This document shows, in pieces, positions 17,839 to 29,761 of a stretch of 56,656 nt of DNA (position 1 is its first letter; the number at the start of each line of letters is the position of its first letter). The notes under the pieces are model-generated. The model was not told where the DNA came from. It searched no databases and saw nothing but the letters and a program-made list of their open reading frames with translations. The stretch is from CAYQLT01 sp964418425 (GTDB lineage: Bacteria > Bacillota > Limnochordia > Limnochordales > Geochordaceae). Position numbers and translations under genes: made by a program. Location: contig CAYQLT010000018.1 of assembly GCA_964418425.1 (NCBI GenBank), positions 1 through 56,656 on the forward strand, given 5' to 3'.

Positions 17839-19869
17839 TTATAGGGGTTCGCGAAAGCCAGCGTCGATACCGCCGGCCGGCGGGCCGCGCCGCCGCCCGC
17901 GGCGGGCCAGGCTCTGGAGCACCACCCGTCCGGCGAAGGCAGGAAGCGCCAGCATGCGTCTTGCCCTGCGCGGCTCGCGCAGCAGGCGGAACAGCCACTC
18001 CAGCCCGGCTCGCCGCATCCATCCCGGCGCCCTGGGCGTTCGCCCTGCCCAAACGTCCAGGCTTCCCCCCACGCCCATGGCGAGCCGAACCGACCCGGCC
18101 AGCTGGCCCCTGTGGCGCGCCAACCAGCGTTCCTGAAGAGGCGAACCCATCCCCACCAAGAGCACGGCCGGCCGCGCCGAGGCGATGCGGCCCAGCACGG
18201 CTTGCTCCTCCTGGCCCCCAGGCTCCAGGTATCCGTGTGCCCACCCGGCTACCACCAGCCCGGGCAGCCGCTCACGCAGGCGAGCCGCAGCCTGCTCGGC
18301 GGTCCCCGGCCTTCCGCCCAGCAGGAAGACGGGCAGCCGGGTTTGTGCGGCGCGCTCCAGGATCCGCTCCGCCAGCTCGATTCCGGGAACCCGCCCGACC
18401 ACGGCGACGCCCAGCATGCGGCCTGCCCAGACGGTGCCCACGCCGTCCGGGACCAGGAGGTCGGCGAGGGCGAGGAGGCTCCCGAATCCCGGATCCCGCT
18501 GCGCCTGCATGACCATCTCCGGGTTGAGGGTCACAATCCAGCGCATGGGGCCGTCGCCAGCCGCCCACCGTAGGGCCAGCTCGGCAGCCTGCTCCAGGGA
18601 GACGGGGTGCATGGGCACTCCCAGAATGTCCACCGGTTGCGGGATGGCGGGCCGGGACGGACGGGCGACCGTGGCGGCCGCCCGAGCCATGGCCCGTGCG
18701 CTTCGACGGGCTCGGGCCACCATGCGGGCCCGCTGGTGAGCCAAATGGGTGGCCAGTTCCGCCCGGCGATCCAGGAGGGCTTCAAACGCCCGAAGCCAGC
18801 AGTCGGGCTCTGCCAGCCGTGACGGCGCAAGAGGCGCCAGAGGCCATCGGATTTCCTGCAAGAACGCCTCCACCTTGGGGTCGTAGGCCACACCTGCCAG
18901 CGGAACCCCGCCCAGGGCTGCCAGCACCAACCCGTGCAGGCGCACGGAGATGACCCCGTCCATGCCGGCCAGGCAGGCAAAGGCGGCAGACGGGTCCTCG
19001 GGCAACCGCTCGACCACCACCGTCACCCTCCCGGCCGCCGCCCGTTGCGCCTGCTGAGCCAACCGCCGGGCCGGGTCTGCGTCCTGGGCCGGGTGCAGGG
19101 CCAGCACCTCCAGCCGCAGGTGGGCACCGCAGGAGGCCAACCGGGCGGCCGCCTCGCCCATTGCCCGTCCGGCAGATGCCGCGCCTACCGGCTGGCCAGG
19201 CCAGTCCCGCCAGGCGATGGCCAGCCTGCGGACAGGCCCGTGCACCGGGCCGGTCCCATCGCCTTCGGCTGCCGCGCCGTCGGCGGGGGGAACTGCCCAT
19301 CCGGCAGCGCCCTGCCCCCCGGGGGATCCGGCACCGCGCCGCCGCCCGCGGTCGGCCTCCGGCGCCACGGGCAAAAGCCATGCCGCATCGGCTCCCAGCC
19401 GCAGGCGACGGGGATCCACGCCCCAGGCCGCGAGCTGGGTGATGGAGCTGCGGTCCCGCAGCACCACCTCCGCCGCCCCGGACGCCGCCCGGGCCACCAA
19501 GGCTCTCACGAGCCGGCTGCGCACAGGCCCGATGCCCTGGGCCCACCATACGACCGGAACCCGCCGCCAGCGGGCCATCTCCAGGATGGCCAGGTAATAA
19601 AACGGGCTGAGCGGGCCGGTGGCATCCTGAAAGAGGCCCCCGCCCCCGCTCACCAGCAGGCTGGCGCCGTCCAGGGCCCGCCAGGCCGACCAAAGCCCCC
19701 GGGAGACCGCGGCTGTCCCGTGCACAGCTTGCGTCCTTGGGGGATCCCGAGAGAGGACCACGGCCTGCGCCCCGGGCAGCTGCTCCCGTACGGCGGCCAG
19801 CACCCCAGCCAGCACCGCCTCGTCGCCCAGATTGCCGAAGCCGTAGTAGCCCGAGAGGACTGCTTTCAG
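17839..19869 (-). CDS. csaB: CsaB polysaccharide pyruvyltransferase fused to a WecG/TagA/CpsF glycosyltransferase
   Basis: One 676-codon frame without stop. Residues ~1-385 are CsaB-like: LSGYYGFGNLGDEAVLAGVL at the start, SGGGGLFQD, WWAQGIGPVRS, ISVRLHGLVLAALGGVPLAGVAYDPK at the end. CsaB adds ketal pyruvate to wall polysaccharide so that S-layer (SLH) proteins can bind. From ~residue 410 a WecG/TagA-type transferase follows: VDILGVPMHPVS, VTLNPEMVMQAQRDP, VPDGVGTVWAGRMLG, FLLGGRPGTAEQ, GMGSPLQERWLARHR, MGVGGSLDVWAGR. The likely start is CTG 19869 (CTGA overlap with the DUF5693 stop; GGGAG 9 nt ahead), since no ATG/GTG/TTG would keep the N-terminal motif. In other Firmicutes the two are normally separate genes. 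Confidence 0.85.
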   Translation of the reverse strand: MKAVLSGYYGFGNLGDEAVLAGVLAAVREQLPGAQAVVLSRDPPRTQAVHGTAAVSRGLWSAWRALDGASLLVSGGGGLFQDATGPLSPFYYLAILEMARWRRVPVVWWAQGIGPVRSRLVRALVARAASGAAEVVLRDRSSITQLAAWGVDPRRLRLGADAAWLLPVAPEADRGRRRGAGSPGGQGAAGWAVPPADGAAAEGDGTGPVHGPVRRLAIAWRDWPGQPVGAASAGRAMGEAAARLASCGAHLRLEVLALHPAQDADPARRLAQQAQRAAAGRVTVVVERLPEDPSAAFACLAGMDGVISVRLHGLVLAALGGVPLAGVAYDPKVEAFLQEIRWPLAPLAPSRLAEPDCWLRAFEALLDRRAELATHLAHQRARMVARARRSARAMARAAATVARPSRPAIPQPVDILGVPMHPVSLEQAAELALRWAAGDGPMRWIVTLNPEMVMQAQRDPGFGSLLALADLLVPDGVGTVWAGRMLGVAVVGRVPGIELAERILERAAQTRLPVFLLGGRPGTAEQAAARLRERLPGLVVAGWAHGYLEPGGQEEQAVLGRIASARPAVLLVGMGSPLQERWLARHRGQLAGSVRLAMGVGGSLDVWAGRTPRAPGWMRRAGLEWLFRLLREPRRARRMLALPAFAGRVVLQSLARRGRRRGPPAGGIDAGFREPL

Positions 19870-21989
19870 CTGGCGACGCTCCCGTGGCTGCCCTGCTGCG
19901 CGCCCGCAGGCCGATCGGACCCCGCCGTGGCCGCCGGGGGCCCGCCCGCACCGGCCGGCCGCCACTCCCCCAGTGCGGCATGCAGGGTTCCGCTGGGCTG
20001 TCCCCCCAGCCGGCCCACAACCACCCGGACACCTGCCCACGCCGCAAGACCCGCCGGCGCCCCCAGTGCCAGGCCCGATACCACCCTCGCGAGGCTCACC
20101 GCCACGGGAGTATGGGCATGGGCCCAGCTGTTGACCACCGAGATGGAGGCGACCGACGCCGCCGCCGACAAAGCCGCCATGGCCGCAGGCAGGCGCCGCG
20201 CGAGGGGTGACGCCCAGAGGGCCAGGGCCGCTCCCAGGGCAGGGTAACCCAGCAAAAACTCCTTCAGCCGCGGCCGCGCCGGCAAGGCGGCCTCGAGCCA
20301 GCTCCGTAGGGCCCGTTCCCCGCTGGCCACCGCCGCCAGCTCGTTGCCGGTGCGGGCCACGTAGTAAGCGGCTGCGGCCAGGACGGCCACACCCGCCAGA
20401 ACCTCGGCCCACCGCACCGGCCGGCCCAGGCCTCTCAGCCAGGCCCTCGGGCCCCACCCCAGCGCGCCAGCCGTCGCCGCGGCCACCCCCAGCGGGGGCA
20501 ACACATGGGCGGCCTTGACGCCCCGAAACTGCTCCAGCCGCAGCATGAACTGGCTGTCGCCCAAAAGCGCACCCACCGTCATCCCGCCGGCGGCGGTCAC
20601 CGCCAAAAACGCCGCCCCGGCCCCAAGCAGCCCGAGTCCGACGCCGGCGCCCGCCGGCCCTTCGACCTCCCCTGGGAGCTGGCGTCGGGCCACTCCCAAA
20701 GCCACACCCGTCGCCGCCATCGGGGTCACCAGCGCGGCCAGCAGGGCTCCTGCCTGCCGCGCCACCACCGACGCCGGGCGCTCCCAGCCGGCCCCGTGCA
20801 GCAGGCCCAGGCCGGCCGCGAGGGCCACACCTGCCAGAAGCGTCGCCTTCTGCAGCCGGGCGACAACCTGAGGCCGCCCCGCGGCGACGCCCCAACCCGC
20901 CAGCCCCAACACACCTGTCCCCGCGACTCCCGCCGCCAGGACGGCCACCTCGAAGGGCCCGGGCCCGGTGAACGGCGGCGCTTGCTGCCATAGCCCGATG
21001 CGGAAGCCCCGGGCGCTCAGCTCGTCACGGATCTGCCGGGCCATGGCCCGGGTCTGCTCCAGGGTGGCCGCCGGCCGCAGGTAGAGGACCCGCACGCCCC
21101 GTTCCCTGACCGCCCGCACGTAGCGAGCCGCCGTTGCCCGGGGCCCCAGCCGGGCCACCTCCTCGGCCCGCATGCTGTGAACCGCCACAGCCCGCAAGCC
21201 CAGTTCGCGAGCCAGCTCCCCGGATCCCTCCTGGGAAGCAAACTCGATAAGCCCGATGCCCGCACCCGGCCCCCAGAGTTCCAGCAGCTGCTCAGCCGAC
21301 CCGACCCGGGTACCCTCGTACAGCGCCACCCGGCTCACGGTCAGGCCGGACAGCTCCTCCCGCCCGCCGGCCAGTCGCGGCCCGTCGGCGTACCTGGGAA
21401 GCACCGCCAGACCTGCCGCCCGAGCCGCCGCCAGCCCATCCGGCGGAAGTCCCACGCCGTAGGCGCGGGCTTCCGGGAGCGGTGCCGGCACCACCAGGGG
21501 CGGTCGGTCGGGCCGAAGCAACACCGAAAGCCCGGGCCGCAGAAGGGCCGAAAGGGTATCGTCGTTCCCATGCTCGCTGAAAGGCCATGAAGAGCGGGCT
21601 TCTCCGCCGGTCTGCACACCCTCTCGCCCGGAAGCGGCCAACCACGCCCGCCCCAGCATCTCCCACTGCTCGGCCGAAACGAGCCATCCCTCTCCCCGCT
21701 CCGCCACCTCGCCGGCGGTCCGCTCCGGAAGTCCGAGGGTGGTGACGCCTTCTTGGGCCAACAAAGCCGCAGCAGCAGCCGGGTTGTCCGCCCACTCCCG
21801 CGCGGCGGCCTGCAAGGCAGGCCAATCCATCACGATCTCCACCGGGCCGCGCTGGGCCCCTTCGTAGCCCGCCTTACGCGCCAGCACCGCGGCCGCCGCC
21901 GCGACCGCCAGGACCACCAAAAGCAGGCCGCAGACCGCGGGCCACTCGCGCCGGGTCGGCCCCTGCCCGGCAGCGGGTCCTGACGGCAC
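19866..21989 (-). CDS. DUF5693 family membrane protein
   Basis: 707 residues from GTG 21989; no clear ribosome binding site. An N-terminal membrane segment (VCGLLLVVLAVAAAAAVLA) is followed by an extracytoplasmic region of ~320 residues (GLPERTAGEVAERGEGWLV, RVALYEGTRVGS, IEFASQEGS, AVHSMRAEEVARL) and then by at least eight hydrophobic segments to the C-terminus. This arrangement and the position before csaB match DUF5693 proteins of Clostridia. Biochemical role unknown; context suggests surface-polysaccharide export or assembly (inference). Overlaps the fused csaB gene by 4 nt. Confidence 0.78.
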   Translation of the reverse strand: MPSGPAAGQGPTRREWPAVCGLLLVVLAVAAAAAVLARKAGYEGAQRGPVEIVMDWPALQAAAREWADNPAAAAALLAQEGVTTLGLPERTAGEVAERGEGWLVSAEQWEMLGRAWLAASGREGVQTGGEARSSWPFSEHGNDDTLSALLRPGLSVLLRPDRPPLVVPAPLPEARAYGVGLPPDGLAAARAAGLAVLPRYADGPRLAGGREELSGLTVSRVALYEGTRVGSAEQLLELWGPGAGIGLIEFASQEGSGELARELGLRAVAVHSMRAEEVARLGPRATAARYVRAVRERGVRVLYLRPAATLEQTRAMARQIRDELSARGFRIGLWQQAPPFTGPGPFEVAVLAAGVAGTGVLGLAGWGVAAGRPQVVARLQKATLLAGVALAAGLGLLHGAGWERPASVVARQAGALLAALVTPMAATGVALGVARRQLPGEVEGPAGAGVGLGLLGAGAAFLAVTAAGGMTVGALLGDSQFMLRLEQFRGVKAAHVLPPLGVAAATAGALGWGPRAWLRGLGRPVRWAEVLAGVAVLAAAAYYVARTGNELAAVASGERALRSWLEAALPARPRLKEFLLGYPALGAALALWASPLARRLPAAMAALSAAASVASISVVNSWAHAHTPVAVSLARVVSGLALGAPAGLAAWAGVRVVVGRLGGQPSGTLHAALGEWRPAGAGGPPAATAGSDRPAGAQQGSHGSVAS

Positions 21990-22060
21990 CCGCGAGCCGA
22001 GAGGCCGCCCCGGGTCGTTGGGAAAGTCCCTTACCGGGCTGCAACCGCCCGGCGGCGGGC

Positions 22061-23210
22061 TCAGGAGGTCACGGGTGCGCCCGACGACGCCTGCCAGCGA
22101 AGATACGCCTCCATGAATCCCGACAGATCCCCGTCCATCACCGCCTGCACGTCCGGGGTGGAGTGGCCGGTTCGGTGGTCCTTGACGAGGGTATACGGGC
22201 AGAAGACGTACGAGCGGATCTGGTTCCCCCAGGCGATCTCGCCTTGCTCACCCCGCAGCTCTTCGATCTTCTCCCGCCGCTCGGCCATCTTGCGCTCCAG
22301 CAGGCGGGCCTTGAGGATGCGCAAGGCCGTCTCCCGGTTGGAAAGCTGGGAGCGCTCGCTCTGGCAGGTCACCACGATCCCGGTGGGCAGGTGGGTGATG
22401 CGCACCGCCGACTCCGTCTTGTTCACGTACTGGCCTCCGTGCCCGCTGGCCCGGAAGGTTTCGACGCGCAGCTCCTCCGGCCGAATCTCCACGGACTGAT
22501 CGGAGGGCAGGTCCGGTAGGACGTCCACCGAGGCAAAGCTGGTATGACGGCGTCCCGAAGCATCAAAGGGCGAGATGCGAACGAGACGGTGAACGCCCTT
22601 CTCCGATTTGAGAAAGCCGTATGCGTGCTTACCCTTCACGGCTATGGTGGCGCTTTTGATCCCCGCCTCTTCGCCGGGCAGAAGCTCCAAAAGCTCCACC
22701 TTGAAGTTGGACGACTCGGCCCAACGCCGGTACATGCGCAGCAGCATCTGGGCCCAATCCTGCGACTCCGTCCCCCCGGCCCCCGGGTGAATGGCCAGGA
22801 TGGCATCATGGTGGTCGTACGGCCCGCTCAACAGCGTCTCCATCTCCAGGGCCTTGACGGCCTGCTCGGCCCGTGCCAGCTCCTCCAACAGTTCCCGGCC
22901 CATGGCCGTCGCCGCCACGTCCGCACCCTGCGATCCGTCCATCTCCTCCCGGGCGAGTTCTACCAAAACCGCCAGATCTTCGACCTGGCGCGACGCGGCC
23001 TCCCAGGCCTCCACCACCCGCCGGGCCTGACGAAGCTCCTCGATGTCCGAGCGGGCTCGGACACCATCGTTCCAGAAACCGGGGTCGGCCATCCGCGCCT
23101 GCAGCGCCTCCATACGTCCCCGGCGGCTGTCGATGTCAAAGATACTCCCTCAATTCGGCCACACGCCGCTTCAGCTCGCCGATCTTTTCGCCCAGCGAGC
23201 CCCATTCCAT
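22061..23210 (-). CDS. prfB: Peptide chain release factor 2 with programmed +1 frameshift
   Basis: Terminates translation at UGA and UAA. Zero-frame reading begins at ATG 23210 (GGAGAG upstream) with 24 codons, EWGSLGEKIGELKRRVAEL..., to CTT-TGA at 23141-23136. The slip site AGGGAG-TAT-CTT-TGA-C has the internal Shine-Dalgarno-like AGGGAG (23150-23145) at the classical spacing. After the +1 shift the frame continues to the stop at 22061, giving about 382 residues. Downstream: RF2 tripeptide SPF (RISPFDASGRRHTSF) and GGQ in ASGHGGQYVNKTESAVRI. Autoregulated: low RF2 favours the shift. 30 nt after secA, same strand. Confidence 0.97.
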
Positions 23211-23240
23211 CATGCTCTCCACAGGCAGCCCCCCCAGCCA

Positions 23241-26246
<3,006 letters not shown>

Positions 26247-26281
26247 CCCGCCCCGCCTCGCCGGGCTGAAGGCCGCCGCTA

Positions 26282-27028
26282 TTATACCGCCGCCGGCGGA
26301 GGAGACGAAAGTTTGGCCACGGCCGAGAGGGCGGCCACTGCCGCTGCCAGCGTCACGTTACCGTTGGCCGGCCATGCGCCCAGGCTCTCCACCCCCTCCG
26401 CAAGCACGCCGCTGGCCGGAAGGCGAGCCGGAGCGTAACGGGCCACGCTGACCACCACGGCACGGGCCGCCGGCTCCCCGGCGACGTCCACCCACTGAAG
26501 CCGCAGTCCGCGCCACTCCGGCTGTCCTTCCAGCGCCAGAAGCACCGCCTCCGCTCCCAGAAAGGCCGGGGTGATGCCCGTGTTGGGGCCCTGCGCCAGA
26601 CCGGTCAGCCGCCGCCCCCGACTTTCGTGCAGGCAGACCCGAACCACCAGCTGCGGGCCGTGTAGGCTCAGTCCCACCTCATCGAGGGCGAGAGAGCCGG
26701 CTTGCGGCCCCACCCATGCCGGTTGCGCGCTCGCAGCTCCTGCCGCTGGCGGCGTAAAGGCGCCGGGCTCCGCCCGGTACGGCCCCGCCTCCCCCGCGGA
26801 GGGCTGGCTGACGGAGCCTCCCGCGTTGCGCAAAACCGCCACGCTGATGCGACGGTACGGGACTTCCAGGTCAAACCGCACCAGAAGGAGGCTTTGCACG
26901 TCCCGGATCAGCAGTTTGGGCGGGCGGTCTCCCCGGCTGACGATGTGAAGCTCCGACAGTTGCCCCCGGGGGTCGTAAAGCGCCCGGCAACCCACCACGC
27001 CAGGCAGCTCCGCCACCGCCCCTTCCAC
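26282..27028 (-). CDS. Conserved protein of unknown function between hpf and secA
   Basis: 248 residues from GTG 27028. Two parts: residues 1-70 (AELPGVVGCRALYDPRGQLSE, LLIRDVQSLLLVRFDLEVPYRRISV) form a compact alpha/beta unit of a type that recurs in Clostridia proteins; after an Ala/Pro linker a second unit (~115-245) begins LDEVGLSLHGPQLVVRVCL and ends NVTLAAAVAALSAVAKL. No catalytic motif is evident. The frame is open for a further ~36 codons upstream (to a stop near 27136) without a standard start codon. Co-directional with secA (35 nt) and probably co-transcribed. Function unknown. Confidence 0.6.
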   Translation of the reverse strand: MEGAVAELPGVVGCRALYDPRGQLSELHIVSRGDRPPKLLIRDVQSLLLVRFDLEVPYRRISVAVLRNAGGSVSQPSAGEAGPYRAEPGAFTPPAAGAASAQPAWVGPQAGSLALDEVGLSLHGPQLVVRVCLHESRGRRLTGLAQGPNTGITPAFLGAEAVLLALEGQPEWRGLRLQWVDVAGEPAARAVVVSVARYAPARLPASGVLAEGVESLGAWPANGNVTLAAAVAALSAVAKLSSPPPAAV

Positions 27029-27211
27029 GGCAGCGGGATCGGGTTGCGGCGCTGCAGACCCGCCCTGCCCGGCAGCCGGGGGGCTGTCAGAGTCTGCCGG
27101 AGGGGAATTGCGGGCATCGTCGGAGGCCAGACCGGCTCACCTCTTCCCCTGCTGTCCCGAGGCAACCCGCGTCGCCGGGCAAGCTCTCCCTCGTGCGTCC
27201 CAACGGGCGCC

Positions 27212-28366
27212 TCAAGGTGCCCGCACGCCGCGTAGTGCAGCGTCCACCAGCGCCCAGATCCCCCCGCTCACCAGAGAATGGCCGCCCAGGAGCACGGGTA
27301 CCTCAGCCTCCATGGCAGCCCGGGTGAACTCCCGAACACCGGGGTGCCCGATGCGCTCCCAATGCCCCAGGTCGGAAAGGAACCGGTCTTCCGGGGAGAC
27401 CGACCACCGGCGGTGGGCGAACAGGACGCGGGTGTCCAGCACGGCCGCGCGAGCGACCTTTGCAACGGCCCGAAACAGTCCTGTAGAGCCTGCGCACTCC
27501 CACAGGTGACCCATCAGCGAAACGACCTCGCCCCGTACGTCTCGCCCCAGGGACTTCATGCCCCGCTCCTCCGACAGCACCCGCAACCGGCACCGGGTTC
27601 GGTCGTCCAGGTAGTAAAACAGCGGAGCCCCGATGCGCCCGAACAGCAGGAGATCGGCGTGGGGGTCGCCCATCACCTGGAAGACCTGCCACACCCGCTC
27701 CCGACCCAGGGGCAGGGTGTCCACCAGCCGGCGGGTGTGCTCCCCCAGGCTCGGATGCACGCTGGCGATGGCCACGTCGGCGGGCGTGTCGATGTCAAAA
27801 TGCAACCCCAGCGTCCGCGGGGGGTGCAGTACGGGAAGGCCTCCTTCCTGCGCCAGGGCCATGGCCAGGCTGTTGTCCATGGCCGGCGGCTCGATGCGCC
27901 AGATGGCCGATCCGGGCGTGAAGGCCACCAGGTCCGAGGAATGGATATTGTTGCAGATAACCACGGCATCCCTTCGGCTCAGCTCCCGGGCCACCCAGGC
28001 CAGATCGTCGGACGTGGCCAGGGCCCCCAGCCCGCCGCTCATGTAAAAGACCCGACGCAGCCGGTGCCGTCGTACGAGGCTGGCAAGGCGCCGCCCGAAG
28101 TGAAAGTCCTCCCGCTCCGGGTCCAGGTCGGCGATGGCTCCCAGCGCCCGGGCCTGGCAAACCAGCTCGGGGCTGTCGGTCACCACGATGATCTGCTCCA
28201 CGGCCCGTGCCCGCCGCGCCCGCACCACAGTGTCGAGCACCACCGCCTCGCGGACCCGGGCGAGCATACGTTCGACCGCGGAGTCCCGGGATCCTCCTTC
28301 GAACAGGACAAGAGCGACCCCGGAACCGCTGCGCGAGAAGGAGGCCGAGCGGACGCTCGCGGTCAC
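27212..28366 (-). CDS. Nucleotidyltransferase-like (GT-A/MobA-CofC-type fold) protein, unknown
   Basis: 384 residues from GTG 28366, one base after the hpf stop, so translationally coupled. The first ~215 residues look like a nucleotidyltransferase Rossmann unit: RVREAVVLDTVVRARRARAV, EQIIVVTDSPELVCQARALG, FYMSGGLGALATSDDLAWVA, and FDIDTPADVAIASVH, the last typical of MobA/CofC-like sugar- or cofactor-NTP enzymes. The usual N-terminal GxGxR/K loop is not obvious (GSGVALVLFEGGSRDS), so catalysis is doubtful. The C-terminal ~160 residues (GDPHADLLLFGRIGAPLFYYL ... VLLGGHSLVSGGIWALVD) match nothing I know. Confidence 0.55.
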   Translation of the reverse strand: MTASVRSASFSRSGSGVALVLFEGGSRDSAVERMLARVREAVVLDTVVRARRARAVEQIIVVTDSPELVCQARALGAIADLDPEREDFHFGRRLASLVRRHRLRRVFYMSGGLGALATSDDLAWVARELSRRDAVVICNNIHSSDLVAFTPGSAIWRIEPPAMDNSLAMALAQEGGLPVLHPPRTLGLHFDIDTPADVAIASVHPSLGEHTRRLVDTLPLGRERVWQVFQVMGDPHADLLLFGRIGAPLFYYLDDRTRCRLRVLSEERGMKSLGRDVRGEVVSLMGHLWECAGSTGLFRAVAKVARAAVLDTRVLFAHRRWSVSPEDRFLSDLGHWERIGHPGVREFTRAAMEAEVPVLLGGHSLVSGGIWALVDAALRGVRAP

Positions 28367-28367
28367 C

Positions 28368-28976
28368 TTATGCCTCGGGCTCGATCAGCCCTAAGTTGCC
28401 GTCGTGGCGCCGGTACAGCACGTTGATCTGCCGGGTGGCCGCGTTGGTGAAGACGAAAAAGTCATGGCCCAGCATTTCCAACTGCTCGACGGCCTCGTCC
28501 AAGGTCATGGGCTTGAGAGCAAAACGCTTGACCCGCACGATGCGCGGCGAGGCCTCCTCGCCTTCCTCCGCATTCCGGCCGGACGCCGCCGCGCTCCAGC
28601 CGGCCGCGGCCGACCCCGGCTCGGCCGTACCTGCAGCTCCCCTGGCTGCCTGCTGGTTTTTGGCCTCCTGGCGGGCCTTGAAGCGCAGAAACTGCCGCTC
28701 CGCCCGGTCGACGGCCTCGTCCACCGCCGCCTGGGCCTCGGACGCCCGGCTGGCCCCCCGCAGGAAAAGGCCACCCACCTGCAGCGTGACCTCCACGGTG
28801 AACTGTCCCCGAAGCTGGCCGATGGCCACCTCGGCGCGAGCCGTCGGGTGGTTTTCCAGGAATCGGGAAAGCTTCGAGGCCTTCTTCAGCGCATACTCCC
28901 GCACACCGGCTGGAAGGCGAAGGTTCTTCCCCTTGACCACGACAGGTAACCCGGATGCATCGGTCCGAACGGCCAT
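28368..28976 (-). CDS. hpf: Ribosome hibernation promoting factor, long form
   Basis: 202 residues. Long HPF dimerises 70S ribosomes into 100S particles in stationary phase. N-terminal domain ~1-105 (VVVKGKNLRLPAGVREYALKK, RAEVAIGQLRG, ASEAQAAVDEAVDRAERQF), a Gly/Ala-rich linker of ~40 residues, then the C-terminal dimerisation domain (IVRVKRFALKPMTLDEAVEQ, LGHDFFVFTNAATRQINVLYRR). ATG 28976 is preceded by GGGAGGGAACC. Upstream of secA-prfB as in Bacillus, but two extra genes intervene. Confidence 0.95.
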   Translation of the reverse strand: MAVRTDASGLPVVVKGKNLRLPAGVREYALKKASKLSRFLENHPTARAEVAIGQLRGQFTVEVTLQVGGLFLRGASRASEAQAAVDEAVDRAERQFLRFKARQEAKNQQAARGAAGTAEPGSAAAGWSAAASGRNAEEGEEASPRIVRVKRFALKPMTLDEAVEQLEMLGHDFFVFTNAATRQINVLYRRHDGNLGLIEPEA

Positions 28977-29045
28977 AAAATACGGTTCCCTCCCATTCGC
29001 TGGCTCCCGGACCCCGAAGGTTTCCCCGGCGGCGCGAGGATCCCT

Positions 29046-29705
29046 TCACACTCCCACCCGCAGCCGCCGCTCCACCCACGCCACACCGTACGAGACGAGC
29101 TTCGTCATGACGAGGTACATGAGGGTGACCGCCAGCAGCACCTCGAAATATCGAAACGTGCGGCTGCCCAAAAGCCGGCCGCGCTGCATCAGGTCCTCCA
29201 GGGCGATCACCGACACCAGCGACGAATCCTTGAGCATGGCGATGAACTCGTTTCCCAGGGGCGGGATGATCCGGCGAAAGGCCTGCGGCAAGATGATGAA
29301 GCGAACCGTCTGGGCGGGGCTGAGCCCGGTAGACTGAGCCGCCTCCACCTGCCCCTTGTCGATGGACTGGATGCCGGCCCGCACGATCTCGGCGATGTAC
29401 GCGCTGGAGTTGAGGCTCAGCGCCAAAAGCCCCGCCACCAGGCTGGACAGCGGGAAGCCCAGGACCTGGGGGAGCCCGTAGAAGACGAAGAGGATCTGGG
29501 CCAGAAGCGGGGTCCCCCGGAAGAGGTCCACGTAGGCGGACGCCAGCCGCTGCAGAAAAGGCACCCGGGACAGCCGGAGCAGAGCGAGCGCCGTGCCCAG
29601 CACGACGCCCGCTCCCACTGAGAGCACCGTAAGCAGCAGGGTCGTTCGTACCCCAACCAGCAGATACGGGAAGCTGCGGCCGACGATGTCCCAGCGAAAA
29701 TCCAT
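29046..29705 (-). CDS. Polar amino-acid ABC transporter permease
   Basis: 219 residues, inner-membrane permease of the HisM/GlnP family. Five hydrophobic segments; the EAA loop that docks on the ATPase reads EAAQSTGLSPAQTVRFIILP followed by QAFRRIIPPLGNEF. Follows the binding-protein gene by 56 nt, same strand. No ATPase gene is adjacent, so the nucleotide-binding subunit must be encoded elsewhere or be shared. Confidence 0.92.
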   Translation of the reverse strand: MDFRWDIVGRSFPYLLVGVRTTLLLTVLSVGAGVVLGTALALLRLSRVPFLQRLASAYVDLFRGTPLLAQILFVFYGLPQVLGFPLSSLVAGLLALSLNSSAYIAEIVRAGIQSIDKGQVEAAQSTGLSPAQTVRFIILPQAFRRIIPPLGNEFIAMLKDSSLVSVIALEDLMQRGRLLGSRTFRYFEVLLAVTLMYLVMTKLVSYGVAWVERRLRVGV

Positions 29706-29761
29706 CCGGCTATGGGTTTTCCGTCGCCTGACCGGGCTCGGTCAAAGCGGGTTCGGCTTCC

